Shown in pieces: positions 22,238 through 33,090 of a stretch of 64,000 bases of DNA (positions are counted from its first letter, which is position 1; every line of letters begins with the position of its first letter). The DNA comes from Epichloe hybrida. Taxonomy: Eukaryota > Ascomycota > Sordariomycetes > Hypocreales > Clavicipitaceae. The DNA is taken from contig JAFEKR010000014.1 of assembly GCA_019022495.1 (NCBI GenBank), forward strand, positions 744,001 to 808,000. Direction: 5' to 3'. The translations under genes were made by a program, and so were the position numbers. The notes under the pieces are model-generated. The model was given only the letters and a program-made list of their open reading frames with translations. It ran no database searches and was not told the origin of the DNA.

Positions 22238-24943
22238 ATGACCGAGTCTGCCGAACCAGACGAGACATTTCCCATTGAAGAGCTGACTCCAGAGGAGGCA
22301 AGTCGCATCATTCACTCTCATCGCAAAGTAAGATATGGTACGTTGCAAATCCATTATGCTCCGTCCTTTCTATTATATTACGTCATTGGCTATCCGCCCC
22401 TCGGGCGAGCACAGCATTTGTCTGGGTGGCTAAATGAAACTCACAGGCACTGCATGCTGGCCCTGCCGGCAGCGCAAGGTGAAATGCGACAACAAGCAAC
22501 CATGCGAGAATTGCGTCAAAAGGGACCATCCCCAACTCTGCTCTTATAAGCCCAACCGCGCTTCAGCGAATAAGAATGCACCCTCTACCCAGAACGGTCT
22601 ACCCCGAAAGCGGGCGCGTTCGTTTCCCGATGGTCAAGACGAAAGCCGAAAGTCCGAACGCGGGGACAGCTGGCCAAGGGCCATAGGTATGTTATTGTCA
22701 GTATTCATGGCCACGATGTTTATTTTCTTACAATCGCTTGGTAGGCATATCGACTACTCTCGATGAAAGTGAATCTGTGGGAGACCGTTATCTGGGCCAG
22801 AACAGCATTCCGGCTTTGCTCCGAGAGCAATCTTCGCCCAATGAGAAGAATGATAATGTTGATATTCGGCGGGACATGCGATCGATTCTCGGTCTAGATA
22901 CTTCTGCACCATTTCCTCTCATGTCTTCGCTGCATCTGCACAAATTGGCACAGGATATATCGGCCGAATTGCCGTCTGATCGAGAAGTTATGAAGTACGT
23001 GGGCAAAACATGTCCATGCCTTCGCGTCGTTTATTAACTCCAAATAGGCTATTTCGCACGTACAAGGAGACCCCCCAGCCATTCTGGGGTTTTGTATATG
23101 ACATCGATGATTTTGAATCGAAACTCATGATATATCTTGAAGACCGATCCCGCAACGCCTCCAGCTCTGTCCGGTCCTCCCGGCCAGTAACTGCATCCTG
23201 GCTTGCCATTCTCTTTGCAGTCTTGGCGGTCGGCTCTCAATACCACGAATCGCCGTATCATATTCGAACTCGCGACTCACAGAAATACATACAAATCTCG
23301 TTTCATTTCTTACGGCTTGGCAATTTCTTACTGAGGTATGTTCCCGTTCCCCACACGCTGCCGGGATTGTGTGAGGTTTCGTGCTAAAACCATCAGGCCC
23401 TCGTTTGACGCCATTCAAGCATTGCTTCTGACGGGTTTTGTTCTTCTGAACGATATGAAGGCAGAAGCTTCCTGGGCATTGACAGGGCTCACATGTCGCT
23501 TAGCACAGTCTCTGGGTCTGCATCGCGCAACGGCCAACTTGGAGGGACGTGACAGTCTTCCGCCAGACGCCAAAGCAAAGGAAATGGTTCGAAGAAAGCT
23601 ATGGTGGACATGTGTCTGGCATGACACTCTCATATCCCTCTCATTTGATCGGTAAGCGCTGCTTGGAGTTTTTTTTCTCCCTCGCCGATGCTGAATCTGA
23701 CAAAACTCCCAAGGTGCCCAATGACCAATTTTCCCAGTTGCGAAATACCCGTTAGTCTGGAGGCAGCAGCTGGCACGCATACCTACTTGGAAATGATGTA
23801 CCATCTCATTGAGATATGTTCGCGACGTCTGAATCCCGATGCCACCTTTACGTCATCATATGGTCAGATTGTGGACAATTGTGAGGCTGTCGAAAATCTC
23901 CGCCGGCGGTCCTTGCCACACATGCAAGACAAGGACAAATGTAAAACGGCACTGCATCGGCTCCAGTATTTCGCCATCCGGCTTCACACGTCCTTCGTCA
24001 TATCGGTCGCTTGTCGCCCAGCGCTGAAGCGGACCTGTGATTTTGATCCCAAGCAGAAGAAGGAACTGGCAGACCGATGCAAGGAGAACCTGACCGAGAC
24101 CGTTCGAATGTTTCTGGCTATGCATCAATTGTCCGTGATTCCCACTCGAAGCTGGGCATTTACATATCACGGACTCTCGTCAGCTCTTCTCTTGTGCATC
24201 CTGTGCGAAACCAAGACTGACCCGGAAATTCGACAGTTGCAAGGAGACTTGATCGCTGCCCTTTCTGCGACAGCAGCAAAGGAAGCGACTTCTCCCGAGC
24301 CTCACATTGCAGTAAGCGACAAGGATATTGAATTATCTGGCCCGCTCTGGCGAGCACTCACTGCGCTCAGAAACATCTACGAGCACGGGACCGTCATAGG
24401 GTCGGCCCTCAACCGCGAGGGCGGCTCTTCTTCTGCTGGAGAAAGTGGTACTCGGACGCCTTTGCCTCCATTCATGACGGGCAACCAGAATGGGTCGCAT
24501 CTCAATTCTCAGGTCCAAGGTGGACTGCCCAGCAGCGATGCCCACAAAGATGCTGCGCTCGCCATGGCTGAGATGCAAAATGGCGCCTCGTTGCAGGACT
24601 TTTCAGGGCAAGTTCACAGCCAGCAGTACATGCATGGTCTTACAGGAGCTCAACCCATCTAACAACATGACAGGCTGCCGTACGCTCAACCACTCCCAGT
24701 CAATATGGGACTTGATGGCCCGCCGGGTTTGACGGTAGATCAGACTCAATTAATGGCACCTATGGACCTGTACGACTCCATCTGGGGTGGTATGTGTTAT
24801 ATTCCATTTACTTGACTACTGCCCATACTGACTGACGGTGTCTAGAATCCCCCGATCCTTGGGGCGCCAGCGTGGACGCAATGAACTTCGACTTTATCCC
24901 GCAGCCACCGCCTGGACAACCGCAACAACAATTTTACTTCTAG
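22238..24943 (+). CDS. Zn(II)2Cys6 transcription factor
   Basis: Predicted exons 22238-22337, 22447-22686, 22745-22994, 23048-23335, 23397-23651, 23714-24607, 24674-24789, 24846-24943 encode 746 residues. The binuclear zinc cluster occupies residues 37-65 with spacing C-x2-C-x6-C-x5-C-x2-C-x8-C, followed by a basic linker with PRKRARSF. The middle homology region of fungal-specific factors follows (SWALTGLTCRLAQSLGLHRA and RRKLWWTCVWHDTLIS). The tail is Gln/Pro-rich with PPPGQPQQQFYF, likely an activation region. Intron 6 (24608-24673) has a GC donor (GG|GCAAGT) and a CTAAC branch site; without it the protein would stop at 24660. Target genes are unknown; control of the divergent RdRP gene would be speculation. 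Confidence 0.88.
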
Positions 24944-25578
24944 TAATGACGTGGATTTGATTTAGCGACAGTGTTTTATTGAAACGTGGATTGGAAATGG
25001 ATCGGACAGGGTTGGTATCGGTTTGTTCTGGAGCGGGCACTTCTACGTTATATTGTGTGTTCTGTTGAGCATATGATATGCTCATTTATCGCAGCTACTG
25101 TTCGGGGTGCGCACTCCGTTCTTGGGTATTTGGCCTAGCTGTTATCATGTTCATATGAGCACCACCACTGCTCAAAGTTGGGAGCATGGAATCTGAGTCA
25201 TATGCTCGATCACAACCATGGAAAGAAATTGACATTTTTTCACCACCAATCTTTCATCAATAGTCGTCAGGGCTCTCTTTGATCATCCGTTTCGCCTCTC
25301 ATGTGGGGACAGCGAATCAGATCGCACACACACATTTCAAGAGGTTACACGCCTGCTTGAACAGGCGATAAACGCTCCCGAAGTAGGTACGACAATCAAT
25401 GCTCATCATCCGACTGGAGGGCTTCACATCAAGCTCATCAATTGAAATCGTGATCAAAGCATGACGCGTGAATCTTTCTCTATTCATTGGCTGGGGCGTC
25501 GTGTTAACTTGCAAGTCAATCGCGGCGGACTTCAACACAGTCATTTCTGTCTTTTTTTTTTTCAGTCATTGAACCTCT
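24944..25578. other. Convergent 3' intergenic region
   Basis: Between the Zn2Cys6 gene (+) and the RIO1 gene (-). A near-palindrome around TGAGCATAT/ATATGCTCA lies at about 25063-25082. No gene is seen. Confidence 0.5.
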
Positions 25579-27334
25579 TTACTTCTTACGTCTCGAGGTA
25601 CTCGATACAAGCTTCTTTTTCAAGTGCTTGGGCATCTTTGTCTTACGCTTTTCGCGCTTGGCTTCTTTCACCTCCTGTTTGTGTTGCTGTTGCTGGTTAG
25701 CATCATCGTAATGAAACGGCGTAGCATGAGACTACAGAGGGAGAGATGCGTATGCGAACCTTCTTTTCATCCTTGTCTTGAAATTTACGACCTCTAGGGG
25801 TACCCTTTTCAAATCGACTCTCGTCACCAGACTCTCCGCTGGATAAGCTGGCGCCGTCATCGGAATCATCCTCCGAGTCTGATGATTCTTCTCCCTGTTC
25901 GCCCTGGGCCTTGGGTTGAACGACCTGGTCTGCCAGAAGATTCTTGTAGACTAGATCGTTGCCCTCGCCTTGGCTGAGTTTCTGAGCATCTTTTTCAATG
26001 TTGTAGACTTGCTCTAGCGTTTGAGGGATATACTGGTTTCGGAAAACTTCGTTGTCAACTTCGAACTCGGCAGCGGCTTCGTCGTCACCATCAGCAGCAT
26101 TTTCGCGGGTTTCATACAACTTTTCGAGAGACTCGCTGACGCCAGGTTCTTCTGAGGGTCCCCCAGCGGCCGTGATGAAGTTGAAAATGGCGCGGTCGGC
26201 GAGTGTGTCTACGCCCTTGCGCCGGAAGAAGTCGCCCACATTCTTGATGTCCATCCGCAGAAACTCCAGGGACCGGGGATGGTCGGGCTCCACACTTTGA
26301 GACACATCAATGATGTACAGTACACCTTTGTGGTAGAGAATGTTGTACTCGCTCAGATCGGCGTGCACTAGCCGACAAACCTGGAACATCTTGCGCATGA
26401 TGCCTAGAAGCTGGATGTACAGACTCCGCCACTGCTGCTCCACATCGTCTCCTGTCAGGACGGCATCACGAAGTCGGGGATACGCCCAGCCTTTCTTATC
26501 ACCCAGAAATCCCATGACAAGGACGTGTAACTTCAAGGAAATGGGTTCCGGGCAGGGAATGCCGGCATTATAGATTCTTCGTAGGTTACGGAACTCCTTC
26601 TCCGCCCAAAGCTTGACCATCTTGCGGTTGTTGCCCTTGTCAAAGCCACCTTTGAATCTGTGCTCGCCAGTGATATATTTCTCTCGATCCTTGAAGACGA
26701 GGATGGCTGTTTTGTAGACCTTGATGGCCTTTTGTATCACATCTCCTGTCTTTTCGTCTACTAATATGGCGCCGTAGACGTTGGCTTCCTTTCCAGTGCT
26801 GATGGCACCATGAACCTCACTCACGAACCCACGGTTGATCATTTGCAACAAGATCATGCGAGTGCGTTGATCCAACACCTGTTCGCTCGTGGCGCGGTCG
26901 GCCTTGTCCTTGTCCTTCTCTTCATTTTGCTTGACAGAATCGAGGCGAATCTTGGCAGCGTGTTTCGACAGAGTAGCTACTTGGTCGTCCACACTGGCAA
27001 ATGTGTTTGCCGTGGGCTTCTGCTGATTTGAGCGGGGGAGAGCAGTCCCTCCATTGGTGTTGTCGTGAAGTTGGCGCTGTCGATTATACGTTTTGGTCAG
27101 GTCCCTTGCGTCTGCTGTCCATTCTTCCTCGTCGACATCGTCGGCATCTTGAAAAATATCGTCTAGGTCGTCTTCGTCTTCGTTGTGGTCTTCTAAATGA
27201 GGGGCACCGCGGGGCATGCGTAGGTCGGAGGGATCTTCTTGCGCGGGTTCGACGTAGCCTTGGTTGGCTGTGTATGTGAAGGGTGGCTCATGAGGAGCAG
27301 CCGGTGATGCGGCTGGTGTGGTGTCTTCGGGCAT
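25579..27334 (-). CDS. RIO1: RIO1-type atypical serine kinase
   Basis: Predicted exons 27334-25760 and 25692-25579 (67-nt intron) encode 562 residues. Residues 1-160 are acidic and disordered. The RIO domain follows with the P-loop-like STGKEANVYGA, AIKVYKT, the catalytic loop LVHADLSEYNILY and the metal-binding YIIDVSQSV. The last exon is highly basic (KREKRKTKMPKHLKKK), as in Rio1 orthologues. Rio1 is an essential kinase/ATPase acting in the final cytoplasmic maturation of the 40S ribosomal subunit and in cell-cycle progression. The intron near the 3' end is required: reading through gives a short unrelated tail. A single-copy housekeeping gene is expected here. Confidence 0.95.
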
Positions 27335-28293
27335 GGTTGCAAGGTTTTTTTGCGCGGCGGGTTAACTTGCAAAGATGCTCTGCTTGGGGTTTAAGTTTGA
27401 TGAGTCGGTGAAAACATGATGGTTGAGCAGTAGCAGTGGTGCTATTATTTTATTATTTTGGTGTGGCAGCCGACTTTTTTGAGTTGACCCCACCTTGCTC
27501 TGGCAAATGGAAGGGGCGGCACGGCAGAACTTGGGTCCGGTCAGTTTGCCACTTGCAGCGCGCGCTGGGGCTTGGTCCTTGCATGCCCTTGCATGCTACA
27601 GTGGAGTACCAGGCCCACGACCAGCTGTCATTGGCTTCGACGCTAGCAGGCCTCAGCCTCCCGCTCTTTCCATTTTCAGATCAGATCAGGCCCAGATCTG
27701 TCATACGGATTCGCGATGACTCCGGACTCGCGATGACTCCCGACTAGCAAGCTGCTTTTTTCATGTGGCATTTGCCAAGTCTGAAGCTCGCCAAGCGATT
27801 TAAATTTCATTCATTTTTCTCTCCAATATCTCTGCTCCGTACGTAGCGTCGCGCAGTCCTCCATGTCGTTCTCTCTCAAGGGCAGTCCGGCAAGGCAACG
27901 CGGATTCATACTTGATTTCTCAATGTCTTACGCACGCCGTCCCCGTGCCGCTGAACATGTCCTCATTATGCTCGCATTGTCGCGCCACCCAGCTTTTGGA
28001 ATTTCTTCTTTTAGCAGCCCCCAAGGAATGTGTCTCACTTGAAATGGCAGCATTCCTTCGTTGATAATAGAGCCGTGGCCACCTGTTCCGACATGCCATC
28101 CCTTGGCCCGCAGAGACATCGCCCGTGGTGAAGCCGTCAGCCAAGCTTTGTTGATTTAGAATGTTACTGGCACAATCGCAGCATATCATCGCCTGTGGCC
28201 TCCCACGGGATGAGAAAATGAAGAAGACCTTGTGCTCTTCCTCCCCTTTCTTTCTCAAATCCCATCTTCCCATATACTTGCGCTTGTGTAACG
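27335..28293. other. Divergent intergenic region RIO1 / aspartic protease
   Basis: 959 bp of promoter-type sequence. Short ORFs at 27920-28306 on the minus strand show no domain and are not called. Confidence 0.5.
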
Positions 28294-29711
28294 ATGAAGG
28301 CCTCAATTGCCGCCGCTGTTTTGGCCGCGCTGGCTGTGGAAGGCGCTGCGACTGGCCGAAAGCATTCTTCTACGCGAGAAACGAGAGCGCCGAGGTCGGG
28401 TGGCACATCTTTTACCTTGAATCAAATCAAGAACAAGGACTTCACAGGACGCGATGGCGCCATGGCTCTCATGCGTGCTCACATGAAGTATGCGCAGAAG
28501 TTGCCCGATGCGGTGTCGAAAGCTGTTGAAATCAACCCTGAACTACGCATCAAATTTGCTGCTCTCAGTCAAGGTAGGAGATATCGGTTGATTTGCGCGT
28601 GGAAATCAAGCCAGTTGGTCATTCTTCTAAACAGCCTTATCTGACTCTTTCAATAGATGACAAAGGACAGACAGGAACCGCACAAGCCCGGCCGGCTAAG
28701 GAAGTAGACTCGGAATATGGAGTCGTGGTTGATATTGGCACACCGCCTCAGCCTATTCCCTTAAACCTAGACACCGGATCAGCCGATCTGTAAGCCGATA
28801 TCCTGACCAGGGGTTTTGTATGTTCACCGTCATTGCTGACTTGCGGCAGTTGGGCGTTTTCAACAGACACATATCAAAGCATGGTACGGGGTCAGGCTTT
28901 ATATCGTCCTCACAACTCGTCAACAAGCAAGCGACTCGACGGGGAGAGTTGGACTATCAAATATGGCGATGGTGCTGGCGCTTCGGGCATTGTATATGAA
29001 GATGCGGTACGAATAGGAGACACATATGTCAAAGTTCAAGCTATCGAGTCCGCTGTCACAGTGTCGGAAGACATTGCATCTGACAATTTCGTGTCTGGCA
29101 TGGCGAACAGTGCCGCCAACACGGTCCGCCCGACACCCAAACGAACATACATGGACAACATCAAGGATCAGCTCGCGCTGCCACTGTTCACCGCGAATCT
29201 TCGGTCGCACGCCCCGGGAAGTTACAATTTCGGATACATCAACGAGTCCGAGTATACGGGCGATATTTGGTATGCGCAGGTCGACCCATTCAGTCCTTTT
29301 TGGAAAATCGCGACAACCGGTTACCGGATCGGCAACAAGGAACACCAGTACATCATCAACGCCATTGTCGATACCGGGACGTCCTTGGCGCTGCTCCCGC
29401 AGAGCGTGGTAAACAACTTATATGCTCAAATCGAGGGCTCTTTCCTCGATCCGAAATTGGGCATGATGGTATTTCCCTGTGACGCCAAGATCCCCAACTT
29501 TTGGATCAGCATCGGCTCGTACGACGGCAGGCTTCCCGGGCAGTATCTCAACTATGGTCAAGTCAACTCCAAGTACTGCTTCGGTGGCATTCAGACGTCT
29601 GCGGGCCTGCCATTCTCAGTGCTCGGAGATGTCTTTCTCAAGGCGCAATTTGTGGTTTTCGACTATGGCGATGCGGTTGTCGGATTTGCTAACAAGGATT
29701 TGCAGCTATGA
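28294..29711 (+). CDS. Secreted pepsin-like aspartic protease (A1)
   Basis: Predicted exons 28294-28573, 28657-28789, 28850-29711 encode 424 residues. A signal peptide (about residues 1-20, MKASIAAAVLAALAVEGA) is followed by a propeptide to about residue 100. The two catalytic motifs are DTGS (about 132-135) and DTGT (about 312-315), and the flap region is YGDGAGASG. The C-terminal half ends with the usual FVVFDYGDAVVGFA. Length and layout match penicillopepsin/endothiapepsin-type acid proteases, zymogens that cleave proteins outside the cell at low pH. Both aspartates are present, so activity is expected. The second intron splits the codon six residues after the first catalytic aspartate. 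Confidence 0.93.
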
Positions 29712-30000
29712 ATGAGCATACTGGGCATTGGCATAGCGAACATTGAGGAGAATATAGGAGAGCAGAATGAGAATCGCGCAACGCATAATAACATGTTGTC
29801 CGTCGAACATTGCCTGACTGGCATATGGCTGTCTAGTCTGACTGATTCATGCCATAATTTTCCACGGAGCCCTTTATCTTCAAGCACGCGCTTGCCGTCG
29901 CGCCCACTCAAAAATTTGGATGGCATGAACAGATGCCCAAACCCGCTCCACAAGCATCTATCAGTAGAAGCTCGCGGCCTCTTCGCACACCCCCAGCAAC

Positions 30001-30177
30001 ATGAACAGCGTACGCGTCATCGGCGGCGGCGAGCTCGGCCTCTGCGTAGTGGAAGCGCTGAGGAGGCAGATGGAGGGGGATCCGGGGGATGACATGCAGG
30101 GTCAAGTATCGGGATACGTTTGCGCGGGGGAGAGGGCGATGGAGATGGTTGATGTGAGGCATCAGCACAAATTGTAA
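30001..30177 (+). pseudogene. N-terminal remnant of an NmrA/isoflavone-reductase-like gene
   Basis: A 58-codon ORF starts with MNSVRVIGGGELGLCVVEAL. This is the characteristic N-terminal Rossmann beta-alpha unit of fungal NmrA-like, CipA-type NAD(P)-binding proteins. Homology-like sequence ends after about 25 residues, the frame stops at 30175, and I found no continuation in the other frames. The normal protein would be about 300 residues. It is therefore probably a truncated relic rather than a working gene; a first exon followed by introns into lost sequence cannot be excluded. Confidence 0.4.
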
Positions 30178-30650
30178 GATGCTGACGTTGGCAAGTTGGC
30201 TTGCCTGTCGACGGCGGGGTGGTACGAGTGGGGGGGCACGCCCCATTGTTGCACGGGTATTATATGGGGAATGAGAACCACTTATTTCTAATCTTTTGCA
30301 GCACCTACATATGTGTGAGTCATGACTTGGAGCTGAGAATTCGGAACGGAAAATGCTTGACTGGCCAGCAGGCAGACAGTCGCTGTGCTGGACAGATTCA
30401 AGGCGTCAGACTTTGGATGCTCACATATGTGGCAACAGCGGCTAGCTATCGGACCAGATAAGACGACGACAAGAAGTCACAAGTCACGACGAGACACGAC
30501 AAGACACGGCAGCAGGCAAGAGGGTGTGCAGACACATCAACCCCGGCTCTCAGCCTTGCGACGGTCATTTATCAGTCAATCAGACACCAAACAGGATGGA
30601 CCGTGGCGGGACTGAATCGTCAGCAGAGTTGACTCAGTTGCGTCGTTGAG

Positions 30651-30701
30651 TCACAAGACGCCCGTTGCCTCACGTTGCCTCACAAGACGCCCGTTGCCTC
30701 A
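30651..30701. repeat. Direct repeat of 22 bp
   Basis: The sequence TCACAAGACGCCCGTTGCCT(CA) occurs at 30651-30672 and again at 30680-30701, with a partial copy (CGTTGCCT) between them. Confidence 0.9.
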
Positions 30702-31104
30702 GGCGGCTTGTCGTCATCGCCTCATGACTCCACCGCCAGCCAATCAGCATGCACCGTCCACATGAAGCCTCGCTGATGATGATATAAGTCGCCTCGCCAC
30801 GGCCACGGCAGGTGATTGAGAAGGCCCATTTCCATCACTTTCGCTCCGATTCTCGCCCCTTCCATCTGTACCCGCGTCTCTGTGCCCTTTGAAGAAACGC
30901 CTCCCCCATCTACATACGGACAATCCGTGCTACAACAGGGCCTTCTTCCCCTGCCAGCATCGCCATCACGCCCTATCTCCACATAGCGAACCACGAACAC
31001 GCTGTCATTCCCGCAATCAACAGTCACTGGCCACTTACATCACCATAATTATACCACCTAAGAAAGCCGACCACGTACCTATAATAGTACTGAGCCGCGG
31101 CAAC

Positions 31105-32091
31105 ATGACCACGATCCCAGATAATATTCCTGGAGAGGACCACCTCAAGTCAGCACAGCGGAGAGCATATCACCGCCGTGTCATCAAACCACAGCATCGT
31201 TCGTTTAGTCGCCTGGTCCGCGCTAATGCAAAGCACCTCGTGGAAAACGGTCAGCACCACATGTTCCCGGATTGTCAGGAGGACCATGGTCAGATTGATA
31301 AGGCTAGCCTGAGACCCCATGTCCAGCAGGATCTGCGCAATCACTACAACAACGTTGGCAGACCCGCTTACAGTGACCAAACCCCTCGCAAGGTAGACTG
31401 TCAGGATGATGGCAGAGACCTCGCCTACAGCGACATGGAGCTCCCCTCGGACCGATATCGACTCGTGCGACGACCCACGCTCGAGAGAGAAGACGCTTTC
31501 CGGGATCCATCTACTGCCAAGGGCAAGGTCCATATTCGGCGCCGCCCCGAGTCTGGCAATGACGATCAGCAGGTTGCCCATCTCTATCGCCTGGGACTGC
31601 TGTACGATAACGAACAAGATCGTGGTAGTGATAGTTTCAACTTAAACAGCATCAGACACGAAGCACCTCTTTATTCAATCCGCCCCAATAAGAAGCATAG
31701 GAAGGCTGGCAAGCCTTTCGGCAGGCCTTTGCATCTTGATCTCTCCTTCTCTGATCTTGGCGATGACGAAGTCCTCGCTCAGTACCTCATGGCTATGACT
31801 CGCCCCGAAGCCGACGACCACACCGATGCCAGACCCGAGACCATTCAACATTTGTCTCACGAGTCGGCCGAGTCGCAGCCTCCCTTGCGTGTCATTTACG
31901 AGCTGGCCAACTCTGAACCCTCCTTGGACATTGATACCTCGCAACCCCCCGATCTGGTCACCGATGTTCTCTCTGACTACGACTGTTTCTCGGATGGCGA
32001 GTTCGACGACACCCCCTCCCAACGGGAGATGCAAGAAAATGCAGATGGGCCACCCTCCGAAGCCTGGGTCGTACTGGGTGATGGCCTGTAG
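31105..32091 (+). CDS. Hypothetical protein, acidic C-terminus
   Basis: Single-exon ORF of 328 residues from the ATG at 31105. The frame is open a further 216 bases upstream, to 30889, but has no ATG there. No known domain is recognised. The first half is rich in His, Arg and Gln; residues 200-300 contain the basic patch RPNKKHRKAGKPFGRP followed by acidic/Ser segments. The C-terminus ends in SDYDCFSDGEFDDTPS and EAWVVLGDG, a compact motif set off by disorder, which could be a docking peptide. Coding is supported by the long open frame and the even amino-acid use. It is probably a lineage-specific disordered protein. Confidence 0.6.
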   Translation: MTTIPDNIPGEDHLKSAQRRAYHRRVIKPQHRSFSRLVRANAKHLVENGQHHMFPDCQEDHGQIDKASLRPHVQQDLRNHYNNVGRPAYSDQTPRKVDCQDDGRDLAYSDMELPSDRYRLVRRPTLEREDAFRDPSTAKGKVHIRRRPESGNDDQQVAHLYRLGLLYDNEQDRGSDSFNLNSIRHEAPLYSIRPNKKHRKAGKPFGRPLHLDLSFSDLGDDEVLAQYLMAMTRPEADDHTDARPETIQHLSHESAESQPPLRVIYELANSEPSLDIDTSQPPDLVTDVLSDYDCFSDGEFDDTPSQREMQENADGPPSEAWVVLGDGL

Positions 32092-33090
32092 CAGGTCCGC
32101 CGAGTGAACTGCCGAGATTTCGACAAGAAATCATCACCCATCGTTGATAGGAAGCGGGTTTGCAGTCATGACTGCAGGCACTTTGGACTAGTCCTCGTGA
32201 ATCCCAGTTTGACATGAATAAATTCTTTTTCTCTTTTCTTCTTGCAAGGAATTCTTCGGGCTCCCTGACGTAGAATGGAAGCTCAAGTGCAAAGCGACGG
32301 AACAATGGGCGTTTCACATGCCAGGCACCATATTTTGTTGGGGTTTTTCTCCGGCATCAGTGGCTACAGTCAAAGATGGCCCGAAGAGAAAGTCACCCGT
32401 TTAGATCCTGTATGGTAGAGCATGAGAGTGGTGTCGTTGCACGAAAGGTTCGCACATTTGGTGTTGGGCGCGCTCGCGACTCTTACCTCTAAATTTTTCA
32501 GATTATTTTAATCCATCAGTGACCAAGCGCATAAGAGTTCCATCCTAGACGGTCGAAATGTCCGCCGTCGCTACTTGAGATCCGAAAACAGTTCGTTGTG
32601 CATGTTTTTGTAATTAATCAGGCTGCATCCCGCAGGCCCAGAGTCGTCCTTATGTTACGGCCCCGGCGAAATATGGGTAATGTGTTCATTGGAAGAAATC
32701 GACGGGTCGAGAAAAAATGTGTTCTCCGAATCATGCACGGCGGGGGAAGCGGCTGCGGTGGATGGAAGAAGAGGGGAAGGAGAAGGAGGACCCTCGACCC
32801 TCCTCTTGATGTGCACTAGGAAACAGAGATATGGATCGAGGGAATGAGGGATCCCGGACTTGATTTGCAGCAGAGGCTGCTGAGCACCGTTCAAGGATAA
32901 AATTTTGAGAATTAATGTTATTCTGTTTGTTGGGGGAAAAAAAAAAAGAGGTCAATTTATGCATACATACATACATCACGAATAAATATCCCAACTCTTC
33001 ACAAATTTAATACACGTATTTCCAAACTTCCACCGCTCAATCATTGTCCTCGCACGTAATCCGATCCTCTTTCAAAGAAAACAAAAGTCG
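32092..33090. other. Convergent intergenic region, nothing recognised
   Basis: One kilobase between the 3' ends of the hypothetical gene (+) and the S33 peptidase gene (-). It contains an A run and CATA repeats near 32937-32975. No gene is supported. Confidence 0.5.

Larger units (their letters stand above)
29712..31104. other. Intergenic region with gene remnant and direct repeat
   Basis: Holds a short Rossmann-gene remnant (30001-30177) and a duplicated 22-bp sequence at 30651-30701. The reading frame of the next gene is open from 30889 without an ATG. Nothing else is recognised. Confidence 0.5.

Noticed and set aside
30889..31104. Upstream extension of the 328-aa hypothetical protein
   Set aside because: The frame is open but has no ATG; His/Pro-rich composition suggests leader sequence.
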